This document shows positions 55,860-64,000 of a DNA stretch of 64,000 nucleotides, in pieces. The stretch is from contig WRIY01000006.1 of assembly GCA_009782515.1 (NCBI GenBank), positions 1-64,000 of the forward strand, read 5' to 3'. How positions within the stretch are numbered: position 1 is the stretch's first letter; the number at the start of each line of letters is the position of its first letter. Source of the DNA: Eubacteriaceae bacterium (GTDB taxonomy: Bacteria; Bacillota; Clostridia; Eubacteriales; Anaerofustaceae). Both the position numbers and the translations under genes were made by a program. Below the pieces are notes generated by a model. That model ran no database searches and was not told where the DNA came from. It saw only the letters and a program-made list of their open reading frames with translations.

Positions 55860-57041
55860 TTATAGATTGACTATAAAATCTCCAATGCGGCTTAGCGCTG
55901 TCGCCAGCGTTTCCCGGCTGCAAGCGTATGAAATGCGCATGTAGCCATCTGCAAAGAAGTATTCGCCCGGAATGCAGGCCACTTGGCTGCCAGCTAGCAG
56001 TGCCTCGCAGAATTCAGAGGATGTCAAAAAGCCGCCTTTCTCAAGGTACTTTTGAATGTCGCAAAGAGCATAGAACGCCCCATCAGGCTCAGGGCACCAG
56101 ATATCGTGCTCAGCAAGAAAGCCGAGAACGAGCTCGCGCCTTGCGCTGTACTCTGCAACTATCTCTTGAATATAGCCTTCGCCAAGCGAAAGCGCTGCAA
56201 GGGCTGCATATTGGCTGACAATCGAAGTGTGCGATATGCAGTGGCCTTGAAGGGTGCTTATCGCGTTTATAACTTCCCTGTTTGCGCCTATATAGCCCAC
56301 TCTCCATCCTGGCATGGCATAAGCTTTGGAAAATCCATTGACGCTAAGCGTTATATCTTTTGCCTCATCTGAGAATGAAGCTATCGATACATGCTCTGAG
56401 CTGCCGAAGAGGAATTTTTCGTAGATTTCATCGCTTATGATATAAATTCCCTCTGCTATGCATATTTCCGCAATCGCTTTAAGCTCCTCTGCTGAGTAGA
56501 CAGCGCCTGTAGGGTTGGCCGGAGAGTTTATGATAATTGCTTTTGACTTAGGCGTCAGTGCAGCTTTCAACTGGCCGGCTGAGAGCTTAAAGCCTGATTC
56601 TTTTGATGTATTCACGGTCACCGGCACCGCGCCAGCTGCTTTTGCCATTTCAACATAGCTTACCCATGCCGGCACTGGAATGATTATTTCGTCCCCAGGG
56701 CTGCACAGAGCCTGAATTGCTGTAAACAAGCCTTGTTTTGCGCCGCTTGTTACAATAATCTCATCGGTGCTGTAGCTAACAGAGTTTTCAGATTCAAATT
56801 TGCGGCATATTTCTTCCCGTAGCTCAATTAAGCCCTCTACTGAGCCATACTTGGACATATTCCCTGCTACCGCTTCAATAGAAGCAAGCTTTGCTTTTTC
56901 ATGGACAGGAAAGTCCGGCTCCCCTGCGCCAAGGGAGTACACTGTTATGCCTTGCCTTCGAAGCTCTGTGACTTTTGATGTGATTCCCATAGTAATAGAA
57001 GGCGCGATGCCTTCGAGAATTGACGATAATGGTTTTTTCAT
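55860..57041 (-). CDS. Class I/II aminotransferase (aspartate aminotransferase-like)
   Basis: The ATG at 57041 gives MKKPLSSILEGIAPSITMGI, which aligns with the family start; the longer frame adds seven residues with no better ribosome site. Key motifs are YSLGAGEPDF, GAKQGLFTA, NSPANPTGAVY, SDEIYEKFL and the PLP-lysine segment NGFSKAYAMPGWRVG. It is a cytosolic PLP enzyme of the AspC/AlaT group; the amino donor is not clear. It lies 30 nt upstream of polA on the same strand. Confidence 0.9.
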   Translation of the reverse strand: MKKPLSSILEGIAPSITMGITSKVTELRRQGITVYSLGAGEPDFPVHEKAKLASIEAVAGNMSKYGSVEGLIELREEICRKFESENSVSYSTDEIIVTSGAKQGLFTAIQALCSPGDEIIIPVPAWVSYVEMAKAAGAVPVTVNTSKESGFKLSAGQLKAALTPKSKAIIINSPANPTGAVYSAEELKAIAEICIAEGIYIISDEIYEKFLFGSSEHVSIASFSDEAKDITLSVNGFSKAYAMPGWRVGYIGANREVINAISTLQGHCISHTSIVSQYAALAALSLGEGYIQEIVAEYSARRELVLGFLAEHDIWCPEPDGAFYALCDIQKYLEKGGFLTSSEFCEALLAGSQVACIPGEYFFADGYMRISYACSRETLATALSRIGDFIVNL

Positions 57042-57123
57042 AGTATTGCCAAGCGCCGGCATTTCGGCTCTAAATTAGCAGCGCTTGCCCTTTCTTAAGA
57101 ATGAATTGTATAATGCCAAATTG

Positions 57124-58143
57124 CTATAATATCAGGCATGCATCGCCAAAGCTATAAAAGCGGTATTCTTCAGCAACTGCCTGTTCGTACATGCTCAGTG
57201 CCTCACTGGTGCCCATAAAAGCGCTCACAAGCATCAACAGCGTTGACTTGGGAAGGTGAAAATTCGTAATCAGGCAATCTACTGCTTTGAACTTATAGCC
57301 TGGATAAATAAAAATATCAGTGCTGCCTTCCATTTCATGCACTAATCCATCATCAGTGCTCGCGCTCTCCAGTATGCGAACGCAGGTTGTGCCTACGCTA
57401 ATAATTCTGCAGCCCTTTTCTCTGGCCGAGTTAATTGTATCGCATGCCTGTTTATCGATCGCCATATATTCAGAATGCATGCGGTGGCTTTCTATTTCGC
57501 CATCCTTTACAGGCCTGAATGTGTCTGATCCAACATGCAGGATGGCTTTTGCTATGCTTACGCCATGGTTTTCTATTTCGCTTAGCATGCCGGCGGTAAA
57601 ATGCAGCCCTGCTGTCGGGGCTGCTGCTGAGCCTGAGTGCTTAGCATAGACAGTGTTGTAGCGCTCAAGGCTTGCGCTTTCTTTTATATAAGGCGGCAAT
57701 GGGGCCTGTGCGGCTGAGAGGATCGCTTTGTCAGCTTCTGCTCCGCCGCTGAAAGCTATTTGCCTCATTCCATCCTCAAGCTCAGAGGCAATTGTGCCCT
57801 TAAGGCCATTTTCAAACTCAAAGCTTCTTGCTTTTCTGGCTCTGCTGGCAGGCTTTGCAAGGGCCTCCCATACACCCTCGCCAAGGCGCTTAAGCAATAG
57901 CAGCTCCAGCTTGCCGCCGGTGTCCACTCTTTTGCCGAGCAGCCTTGCGGCAAAAACTTTCGTTTCATTGAGCACCAGGCAGTCATCAGGGTGCAAGTAT
58001 TCGATGAGATCGGCAAATGTGCGGTGGCTTATAGCTTTTGTTTTTCTGTCATAAACAAGCAGCCGGCTTGCGTCTCTTCTGTCAATTGGCCTTTGCGCTA
58101 TAAGGCGCTGGGGCAGGCTATAGTCAAACTCTTCAGTTTTCAA
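57124..58143 (-). CDS. queA: S-adenosylmethionine:tRNA ribosyltransferase-isomerase
   Basis: A TTG at 58143 with GAGG 6 nt before it gives [20 protein letters not shown], the normal start; the longer frame extends into ruvB. Motifs [43 protein letters not shown] and [16 protein letters not shown] are all present. It transfers and rearranges the ribosyl part of SAM onto 7-aminomethyl-7-deazaguanine in tRNA. Its start overlaps the ruvB end by 11 nt, giving a ruvA-ruvB-queA operon. Confidence 0.95.
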   Translation of the reverse strand: MKTEEFDYSLPQRLIAQRPIDRRDASRLLVYDRKTKAISHRTFADLIEYLHPDDCLVLNETKVFAARLLGKRVDTGGKLELLLLKRLGEGVWEALAKPASRARKARSFEFENGLKGTIASELEDGMRQIAFSGGAEADKAILSAAQAPLPPYIKESASLERYNTVYAKHSGSAAAPTAGLHFTAGMLSEIENHGVSIAKAILHVGSDTFRPVKDGEIESHRMHSEYMAIDKQACDTINSAREKGCRIISVGTTCVRILESASTDDGLVHEMEGSTDIFIYPGYKFKAVDCLITNFHLPKSTLLMLVSAFMGTSEALSMYEQAVAEEYRFYSFGDACLIL

Positions 58144-59140
58144 CGCTCGCCTCAGAATAGCCCAGGTGCGCATAAGCGTTCTTTAGCGCAATGCGCCCGC
58201 GGCTTGTCCTTTGAATAAACCCAAGCTGTATGAGGTATGGCTCATATACATCCTGAATCGTTTCTTTCTCTTCGCCTATTGCAGCGCAAAGCGTATCCAA
58301 GCCGACAGGGCCTCCCTCAAACTTTTCTATGATAGCCCTAAGCAAGGCAATATCGTTCTTGTCCAAGCCAATATTGTCTATTTCAAGCAGGCTTAAGGCT
58401 TGTGAAGCTATTGCTTCGTCAATATTGTCGATATGCATAACCTGGGCAAAGTCCCGAACTCTTTTAACGAGCCTGTTTGCAATTCTGGGCGTGCCCCTTG
58501 AGCGGCTTGCCAGCTCCCTGGCCCCGCCTTTTGACATTTTTGCCCCAAGTATCGCAGCGCTTCTTTCTATTACTTGCTCAAGCTCATCTGTTGAGTACAT
58601 TTCCAGCTTGTTGATAATGCCAAACCTGTCGCGCAGCGGCGATGAGAGCATTCCCTGCCTTGTTGTCGCCCCAATAAGCGTAAACGGCTGGAGCTCAAGG
58701 CGAATTGAGCGGGAGCTTGCGCCTTTGCCTATTACAATGTCGATTCTGCAGTCTTCCATGGCCGGATAGAGCACTTCTTCAACAACATGGCTTAAGCGGT
58801 GTATCTCGTCTATAAAGAGGACATCATTCTTTTTCAGGCTTGTCAGGATGGCGGCGAGATCGCCTGGCTTTTCGATTGCCGGGCCGCTTGTTATCTTTGA
58901 AGACACTCCGAGCTCATTGGCTATAATCATTGCCAATGTTGTTTTCCCTAGGCCGGGCGGGCCATAAAGCAATACATGATCCAGAGCTTCATTGCGCTGC
59001 TTTGCTGCGCTTATGAATATATTCAGGCGCTGCTTTGCCGCTTGCTGGCCAATAAAGCCATCCATAAACATAGGCCGCAGCGATGCTTCGCTCTCTATTT
59101 CCCCATCAAGCTGCTTTGATGTAATAATTCTCTTTTCCAT
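58133..59140 (-). CDS. ruvB: Holliday junction branch migration ATPase RuvB
   Basis: The 335 aa AAA+ protein has [20 protein letters not shown], Walker [10 protein letters not shown], Walker [16 protein letters not shown], sensor [18 protein letters not shown] and the C-terminal winged-helix ([20 protein letters not shown]). It drives branch migration with RuvA, whose gene is 6 nt upstream. ruvC is not in the window. Confidence 0.97.
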   Translation of the reverse strand: MEKRIITSKQLDGEIESEASLRPMFMDGFIGQQAAKQRLNIFISAAKQRNEALDHVLLYGPPGLGKTTLAMIIANELGVSSKITSGPAIEKPGDLAAILTSLKKNDVLFIDEIHRLSHVVEEVLYPAMEDCRIDIVIGKGASSRSIRLELQPFTLIGATTRQGMLSSPLRDRFGIINKLEMYSTDELEQVIERSAAILGAKMSKGGARELASRSRGTPRIANRLVKRVRDFAQVMHIDNIDEAIASQALSLLEIDNIGLDKNDIALLRAIIEKFEGGPVGLDTLCAAIGEEKETIQDVYEPYLIQLGFIQRTSRGRIALKNAYAHLGYSEASVEN

Positions 59141-59146
59141 GCTCTG

Positions 59147-59734
59147 TTAAACCTGAAGTGAAGCGCGTATGAGCTCTTCTGCCTTCATGCCTTCCTGATA
59201 TGCTGCCTTGACTTTTTTTACTGCTGAGCTTCTCTCATAACCCAGGCTTTCAAGCGCCAATACTGCTTGGGATGCTTCATCTGCCATAAATGGCTCACTG
59301 TCAAAAAAATCAGCGCTGTCAAATATGCCTTCAGCGCCTAAGGCGCCTTTTAGGCTGAATACTATAGCTTCGGCCAGCTTCTTTCCTACTCCCGGAGCTG
59401 CTGTAAGCAAGTGTGCGCTGTTTGTTGATATCGCCTGAACCACTGCTTGCGGCGTCAGGGTGGACAGAATCGCCAGTGCCGCTTTCGGGCCAACTTTGTT
59501 TACCGACGTAAGGTGGCCAAACATCTCGCGCTCCTCCTCGTCAATAAAAGCATACATGCTCAGGCCGCTGTCTGAAAAGTTCAGGTGCGTAAAAACTTTC
59601 TGATCTTCCTGGCTGGCTATTAGCGCAAAAAGTGCGCGCGATGAGCACTGTGCGCTAAAGCCCAGGCTGCCGGATTGGATCTCAAGCTGCCCCCCTTTGG
59701 CGGATGTGCACTTGCCGATAATGTATGATAGCAC
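59147..59734 (-). CDS. ruvA: Holliday junction DNA-binding protein RuvA
   Basis: The 195 aa protein has the OB-fold start MLSYIIGKCTSAKGGQLEIQ, the helix-hairpin-helix segments LTSVNKVGPKAALAIL and LTAAPGVGKKLAEAI and the C-terminal UBA-like domain III (QAVLALESLGYERSSAVKKV). It binds four-way junctions as a tetramer and recruits RuvB. The upstream IMPACT-family gene abuts it with no gap. Confidence 0.95.
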   Translation of the reverse strand: MLSYIIGKCTSAKGGQLEIQSGSLGFSAQCSSRALFALIASQEDQKVFTHLNFSDSGLSMYAFIDEEEREMFGHLTSVNKVGPKAALAILSTLTPQAVVQAISTNSAHLLTAAPGVGKKLAEAIVFSLKGALGAEGIFDSADFFDSEPFMADEASQAVLALESLGYERSSAVKKVKAAYQEGMKAEELIRASLQV

Positions 59735-60370
59735 TTAAGCCCCCTCCGAGATAGGAATATATTTATTGCATGGCGCCAGCACAGCTTCTGCTTTCAGGCT
59801 GCCGGCAAAGTATGAGAGCGCTGCGCCGGCTGCAGCTTCATTGGCAGCAGCAATTTCAAGCGATGCGAGCTGGCCGTATTGCTCATTTAGTAGAGTGCAG
59901 CCTTGCTGGCTGATATATCGCTTTGCCAAGCTCAGGCTCTCATAGGCAACATCAGCGTTTATGATTATGTGCTCTCTCATTAATAATAACTCGCAGCTTT
60001 TAATAGCCTGCGATGCGCTGGCCGCATACGCACGGCTTAGGCCTGCCGCGCCCAGCTTAATGCCTCCAAAGTATCTTGTGACAACCAAGCATGAAAATCC
60101 CAAGTTGGCCATTCTCATAGCCTCAAGTATCGGCTTGCCGGCAGTCCCCTGGGGCTCTCCGTCATCAGATGATCTGGCAATCGCTGATTGCGGGCCAATT
60201 ATATAGGCATAACAGTGGTGGCTGGCTTTAGTGTGGCTTGATCTTGCTGAAAGTATTATTTTTGAGGCTTGCTCTTCGCTGTCTATGTGCTCAAGCGCAG
60301 CTATGAATATAGATTTCTTAATTTCGCTTTTGCATTCAAATGGCGCTTTTGGCGTTCGGTACTCGCGCAT
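59735..60370 (-). CDS. YigZ/IMPACT family protein
   Basis: The 211 aa protein has the family start REYRTPKAPFECKSEIKKSI, the core SHHCYAYIIG, SDDGEPQGTAGKPIL and LVVTRYFGGIKLGAAGL, and a C-terminal ferredoxin-like domain. The family (YigZ/YvyE, IMPACT N-terminal) is linked to ribosome or translation stress response, though its precise role in bacteria is not settled. Its stop touches the start of ruvA, so it probably belongs to the ruvAB-queA operon. Start codon and ribosome site are ordinary. Confidence 0.9.
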   Translation of the reverse strand: MREYRTPKAPFECKSEIKKSIFIAALEHIDSEEQASKIILSARSSHTKASHHCYAYIIGPQSAIARSSDDGEPQGTAGKPILEAMRMANLGFSCLVVTRYFGGIKLGAAGLSRAYAASASQAIKSCELLLMREHIIINADVAYESLSLAKRYISQQGCTLLNEQYGQLASLEIAAANEAAAGAALSYFAGSLKAEAVLAPCNKYIPISEGA

Positions 60371-60442
60371 GCCTAATTATATCACTCACGCGCTTTATAT
60401 GAAACTGGCATGCTAACCGTTATAATAAGCCAGAGGTGAAAA

Positions 60443-61156
60443 ATGGGCAAAATAGAGGAATTCAAAGAAATGGCACTATCATCAGAGCGCATAGTTTTTT
60501 TCGGAGGGGCAGGGGTTTCAACAGAAAGCGGAATACCTGACTACCGAAGCACTGGAGGGCTTTACAGCCAAAAGTACAAATATGCGCCTGAGACGATGCT
60601 GAGCCATACGTTTTTTGTTAACAACCCTGAGGAATTCTATGTTTTTTACAAAGACAAGCTGTTGCACCCCGAAGCAAAGCCAAACATAACGCACATCAAG
60701 CTTGCGGAGCTTGAAGGGCAAGGCAGGCTTATGGCTGTTGTGACGCAGAATGTTGACGGGCTTCACCAGCAAGCGGGATCAAAAGCAGTTGATGAGCTGC
60801 ATGGCAGCGTGCACAGAAACTATTGCATGCAGTGCGCAAAGGAATACAGCTTGGAGTACATAGTAAGCTCAAATGGCGTTCCTGTCTGCGATGAGTGCGG
60901 GGGAATTGTTAGGCCGGATGTTGTTTTGTACGAAGAGCAGCTTGACAGCAATGTGCTCTCATCGGCAATAGAGCACATATCTTCAGCAGACATGCTGATA
61001 ATTGGGGGCACTTCCCTTGCTGTTTATCCGGCAGCATCGCTTGTCTGGAAGTTTGCGGGCAATAAGCTTGTGTCGATAAACAAAACACCTATTTCAACGC
61101 CGCCAGGCTGCCTGGCAATAACTGACAGCCTCGGAAACGTATTTAGCCAGCTGTAG
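60443..61156 (+). CDS. Sir2-family NAD-dependent protein deacylase
   Basis: The 237 aa sirtuin has the NAD-binding GAGVSTESGIPDYRS, VVTQNVDGLHQQAG with the catalytic HGS in ELHGSVHRNYC, and a zinc site of four Cys (CMQCAKEY and CDECGG). GGTSLAVYPAA supports the fold. It removes acyl groups from lysines with NAD. Substrate acyl preference cannot be read. It is a single gene convergent with murE; the start follows AGAGGTG. Confidence 0.93.
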   Translation: MGKIEEFKEMALSSERIVFFGGAGVSTESGIPDYRSTGGLYSQKYKYAPETMLSHTFFVNNPEEFYVFYKDKLLHPEAKPNITHIKLAELEGQGRLMAVVTQNVDGLHQQAGSKAVDELHGSVHRNYCMQCAKEYSLEYIVSSNGVPVCDECGGIVRPDVVLYEEQLDSNVLSSAIEHISSADMLIIGGTSLAVYPAASLVWKFAGNKLVSINKTPISTPPGCLAITDSLGNVFSQL

Positions 61157-61170
61157 CCAGCTGGCTAAAT
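61141..61170. terminator. Perfect 13-bp inverted repeat over the sirtuin stop codon
   Basis: ATTTAGCCAGCTG (61141-61153) pairs with CAGCTGGCTAAAT (61158-61170), with the stop codon TAG in the 4-nt loop. No T-tract follows. It may end transcripts from both convergent genes. Confidence 0.5.
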
Positions 61171-61196
61171 GCTTGGGCTCTGTTTGGGCATAATGG

Positions 61197-62642
61197 CTAT
61201 CCGTAAATAGACTGCACGCACCCTTTGTCTGAGAAAGGAAGCTTTTCGTCGCCTACCAGAATGTACTCTTCATGGCCTTTGCCAGCTATGAGCACATTGC
61301 CAAAGGCGGTTGCAGCCAAAGCGTACTCTATGGCTTTTGCTCTTTGGGGAATGACAATGTAGTTGTCATTCTCGCCTGGAATGCCGCTTATAATATGGCT
61401 GATAATCTCATTTGGGTTTTCATTTCTCGGGTTGTCTGTTGTAATAATTGCCAGATCGCAGTTTTTAGCTGCAATACGGCCCATAATGCAGCGCTTCTCG
61501 GCCTCCCTGCCCCCACCGCAGCCAAAGACCACAGTCAGCTGGCCCTCCGAAGACTGCCGGATGGCATCAATTGACTTTACCAGGGCATCCGGCGTATGCG
61601 CGTAATCTATATAAACCTTCGTATCGCCGTCATACACTTTTTCAAGCCTGCCCCTTATTTGCGGGATATCAAGCAGTGCTTTCTTGATGCCGGCAATGCC
61701 AAGGCCCTCAAGGTGGGCAATAGTTACTGCAAGCGAAGCGTTAACAGCATTGTGCTCGCCCAGCATTGGTATCACGAATTTTTCGCTAAAACTGCTTGTT
61801 TTTATAGTAAACTCTGTATCATTGCCCAGATGCCTGACATTGGACAGGCAATAGTCGGCATCTTCCCTTATAGCAAAGCTTACAGCTTTCTTTCCTTCTT
61901 TAACCAGAGAGTCGTAGAGCCTCTTGCCGTACTCGTCTGAAATATTAATTACTGAAACATCCGTTTGGCCAAATAGCTTGCTCTTTTGCTGGAAGTACTC
62001 TTCCATATCGCCATGAAAGTCGAGGTGGTCTTGCGTAAGGTTTAAAAAAACGGCATAGCCAAAGCTAAAGCCATTAACCCTGTTGAGTGCTATTCCTTGC
62101 GATGAAACCTCGGAAAAAACATACTCATAGCCCTCGCTGCTGGCTTTTGAAAGCAGCTTTGCATAAAGCGCCGGCGGGTACGTCGTGTTGTCGGTCAGCT
62201 CTGAATCAAATCCTTGAATATTTGTGCCCAGCGTTCCCGTAAAAGCGCTTTTATGGCCAATTCTTGTGAATATTTCCGAGGCAATAATTGTGAAGCTTGT
62301 TTTCCCGTTAGTGCCGGTTACGCCAACGCGCTTCGGCGCGAGCTCGTCAAGCCTGAAAAGCTTAATAGCCATATATGCTTGGACAGCATTTATATTGCTT
62401 GCTTTTACATAGGTCAGGCCGTCAATATAGTATGGCGCTTTACCCTCCATTACAACAGCAACAGCGCCGTTCCTCTTTGCTTCATCGACAAAGGCTATTC
62501 CATCATGCCGCTCCCCCTTGACAGCGAAAAATACAGCTTTCTCCGAAACATTCTTGGAATGAATCATAAGGGAACTGATATCTTTGTCGCTTCCGTACAG
62601 AATTTCACACCCAAACTCAGGCAATAACTCTAGCAATCTCAT
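61197..62642 (-). CDS. murE: UDP-N-acetylmuramoyl-tripeptide synthetase (mDAP-type)
   Basis: The ATG at 62642 fits the GAGGTG site, which is too near the TTG at 62651. The 481 aa ligase has the P-loop GVTGTNGKTSF (107-117), VFSEVSSQGIALNR, NLTQDHLDFHG, IDYAHTPDAL and the amino-acid selective DNPRNE (403-408). DNPR in this position is the meso-diaminopimelate signature rather than the lysine type. It adds the third residue to the cytoplasmic UDP-MurNAc dipeptide. It lies downstream of ricT with about 27 nt between. Confidence 0.95.
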   Translation of the reverse strand: MRLLELLPEFGCEILYGSDKDISSLMIHSKNVSEKAVFFAVKGERHDGIAFVDEAKRNGAVAVVMEGKAPYYIDGLTYVKASNINAVQAYMAIKLFRLDELAPKRVGVTGTNGKTSFTIIASEIFTRIGHKSAFTGTLGTNIQGFDSELTDNTTYPPALYAKLLSKASSEGYEYVFSEVSSQGIALNRVNGFSFGYAVFLNLTQDHLDFHGDMEEYFQQKSKLFGQTDVSVINISDEYGKRLYDSLVKEGKKAVSFAIREDADYCLSNVRHLGNDTEFTIKTSSFSEKFVIPMLGEHNAVNASLAVTIAHLEGLGIAGIKKALLDIPQIRGRLEKVYDGDTKVYIDYAHTPDALVKSIDAIRQSSEGQLTVVFGCGGGREAEKRCIMGRIAAKNCDLAIITTDNPRNENPNEIISHIISGIPGENDNYIVIPQRAKAIEYALAATAFGNVLIAGKGHEEYILVGDEKLPFSDKGCVQSIYG

Positions 62643-62668
62643 AAAAATCAAACACCTCTAGAAATTTA

Positions 62669-63616
62669 TCATCGACTTTTCGTAGGAGGGTAATTTGCGT
62701 TTTCAGTGCTTAGCTCAGCTAGCTCTTTTAGCTCGTCTTCGGCCAGTGCTTCATCGATGCCCTCTAACTGGTTGATCTGGCTCTTGTGCCCTTTCTTCCT
62801 AACAGATTTTCTTTCGAACTTTATTTTATCCCTCGGATATTCCTTTATTATTGTGCCGTCGTCAACGTAAAGTTTGACAAAAACTGTTTCCTTAAGGACA
62901 TTTAGCTTATGAACTGTGCCATTGCCATCAGGAGTGTTCACCTGCTGGTTGGCAGCGGGAAGCTTTCTTAAGCTGCTCTCATAGCAGTTGTGCTCATACT
63001 GCAAACAGCACAGCAGCCTACCGCAAATGCCGCTTATTTTCCCGGGGTTCAGCGACAGGCCCTGCTCTTTTGCCATTTTTATTGACACAGGCTGGAAGTC
63101 GCCAAGCCATTTGTGGCAGCACAGATCGCATCCACAGGGGCCTATTCCCCCAAGCAGCTTTGACTCGTCGCGAACGCCCACTTGCCTGAGCTCTATGCGA
63201 ATCTTAAATATCGAAGCCAAATCTTTCACAAGCTCCCGAAAGTCAACTCTTCCATCCGCAGTAAAGGTAAAGATAACTTCAGTGCTATCAAAAGTATATT
63301 CAGCATTTATGATTTTCATGCCAAGGCCATGTTTGGCTACCTGTTTTTTGCATATTTCCATGGCAGCTGGCGATTTTTCCAGGTTAGCCTCGTGTATCCT
63401 GTCATCTTTCGGAGTAGCTTTGCGGATTACCGGCTTAATAGGGTGTTTCACGTCATAATCGTCAACATACTTAACTTTTGAAACAACATAGCCATATTCA
63501 AGCCCCCGTGCTGTTTCTACTATCACTCTGTCATTGTTCTTAAGGTATATCTGATCCGGATCGAAATGGTATATTTTGCCCGCTGGCTTAAAGCGGACGC
63601 CGACTACTTTCTGCAT
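62669..63616 (-). CDS. ricT: PSP1-domain protein RicT (YaaT)
   Basis: GGAGGTC before the ATG at 63616 sets the start (MQKVVGVRFKPAGKIYHFDP). The 315 aa PSP1/RicT protein has GYVVSKVKYVDD, DFRELVKDLASIFKIRIELR and the conserved Cys set in GGIGPCGCDLCCHKWLGD and GRLLCCLQYE. In Bacillus RicT acts with RicA/F as an Fe-S complex on RNase Y; the role in Clostridia is not known in detail. It overlaps the start of the next upstream gene by 29 nt. Confidence 0.92.
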   Translation of the reverse strand: MQKVVGVRFKPAGKIYHFDPDQIYLKNNDRVIVETARGLEYGYVVSKVKYVDDYDVKHPIKPVIRKATPKDDRIHEANLEKSPAAMEICKKQVAKHGLGMKIINAEYTFDSTEVIFTFTADGRVDFRELVKDLASIFKIRIELRQVGVRDESKLLGGIGPCGCDLCCHKWLGDFQPVSIKMAKEQGLSLNPGKISGICGRLLCCLQYEHNCYESSLRKLPAANQQVNTPDGNGTVHKLNVLKETVFVKLYVDDGTIIKEYPRDKIKFERKSVRKKGHKSQINQLEGIDEALAEDELKELAELSTENANYPPTKSR

Positions 63617-64000
63617 GGCAGACCTCCTGCATTTGTATAAACATGCACTCAATTGTAAGCTGAACAGAAACGTTCTGCCTTAAATATGATATTGCGCTTA
63701 AAGCTAAGTTTAGAAGCTTCATTTGCGTTGCTTTTGGCAGCTTGCTGACAAGCGCTCCACTGTCGGGAATGCTTTGTGACATCAGGCCGCTGAAATAGGC
63801 GCAAAGGCTTTCAAGCTCTGCAATGGCAGACGGCCTGTCGTCTGAGAGCTGCTGCGCAGCCAGCAGAGCAAGGCTGTCATTTGCTTCAAATAGAATGCTT
63901 TCCAGCTTTGAGCCAAGAAACGCTGAGCCCTCGGCTGTATATGCTTCGTTGAGCTTAATTGGCGAGAGCCTTGAGAGAAGCGTGCTAAGCAGGCCTTCTC
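63588..64000 (-). CDS. holB: DNA polymerase III delta' subunit, 3' part (partial at window edge)
   Basis: The frame reads from the window end to 63588. It contains GLLSTLLSRLSPIKLNEAYT, reminiscent of the clamp-loader delta' region after the sensor (normally LLPTILSRCQ), followed by a helical tail ending CHAESSRRPL. The gene order holB-ricT is common in Bacillota and supports the call. Without the N-terminal AAA+ part the assignment rests on that order and the short motif. Its end overlaps the ricT start by 29 nt. Confidence 0.6.
   Translation of the reverse strand, partial: EGLLSTLLSRLSPIKLNEAYTAEGSAFLGSKLESILFEANDSLALLAAQQLSDDRPSAIAELESLCAYFSGLMSQSIPDSGALVSKLPKATQMKLLNLALSAISYLRQNVSVQLTIECMFIQMQEVCHAESSRRPL

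Noticed and set aside
1-64000. CRISPR arrays, rRNA operons, prophage or complete insertion sequences
   Set aside because: No regularly spaced repeats, rRNA-like stretches, phage structural genes or transposase with terminal repeats were seen.

Overview
The window reads as chromosome of an anaerobic Bacillota, most likely class Clostridia. The basis is the mix of an S-box (SAM-I) leader on metK, a Phe T-box leader on pheST, TTG starts with strong Shine-Dalgarno sites, an EFR1-type ferredoxin-flavodoxin, a DUF4080 radical SAM enzyme, a PucR-like regulator and a fragment of a SigG/SigF-like sporulation sigma factor. MurE carries the DNPR motif, which suggests meso-diaminopimelate peptidoglycan. 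I cannot name the genus.

Layout. 1-4.2 kb is a decayed accessory segment: the tail of what looks like a large serine recombinase, a small RHH-like protein, an N-terminally truncated ECF sigma gene, its zinc-finger anti-sigma partner, a BcrA/BcrB-like ABC exporter, and a 5'-truncated AlbA_2/Schlafen-type ATP-binding protein ending at an apparent junction near 4.18 kb. 4.3-14.8 kb holds lipoproteins, two coupled mini-ORFs, an EFR1 ferredoxin, a NimA-like flavoprotein, an M32 carboxypeptidase, peptidase T, a VanY-type carboxypeptidase and a broken AAA-ATPase-like gene. 15.4-17.6 kb is a tandem pair of uroporphyrinogen-decarboxylase-fold (MtaA/CmuA-like) proteins. 17.9-20.8 kb carries a solute-binding/VWA fusion next to a PotD-like lipoprotein. 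20.9-21.7 kb has an MBL-fold hydrolase and tRNA-Leu(GAG).

22.2-26.8 kb is an unusual surface module: an ECF sigma factor fused to a transmembrane helix and an extracytoplasmic domain, followed by an Ig/FN3 surface protein, a zinc-ribbon mini-ORF and two lipoproteins. 27.3-38.5 kb is core housekeeping: valS, uvrB, a THUMP methyltransferase, S-box-metK and T-box-pheST. 38.5-51.4 kb mixes a third URO-D paralogue, a frameshifted DUF4177 gene, the truncated sigma gene, rpe, a radical SAM gene and trkHA with a PucR-type regulator, an MFS/GPH transporter and a fourth URO-D paralogue. 51.7-64 kb is core again: queG-coaE-polA, an aminotransferase, the IMPACT-family gene with ruvA-ruvB-queA, a sirtuin, murE, ricT and the 3' part of a putative holB.

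The most distinctive content is, first, four URO-D-fold proteins, all keeping an HxCG metal-ligand-like motif, with a transporter and regulator but no recognisable corrinoid protein; and second, the membrane-tethered sigma factor heading its own surface-protein cluster. Several genes are visibly broken (AAA-ATPase-like, DUF4177, sporulation sigma, AlbA_2, ECF sigma), so the accessory parts appear to be decaying. I saw no CRISPR array, rRNA, prophage or intact insertion sequence.
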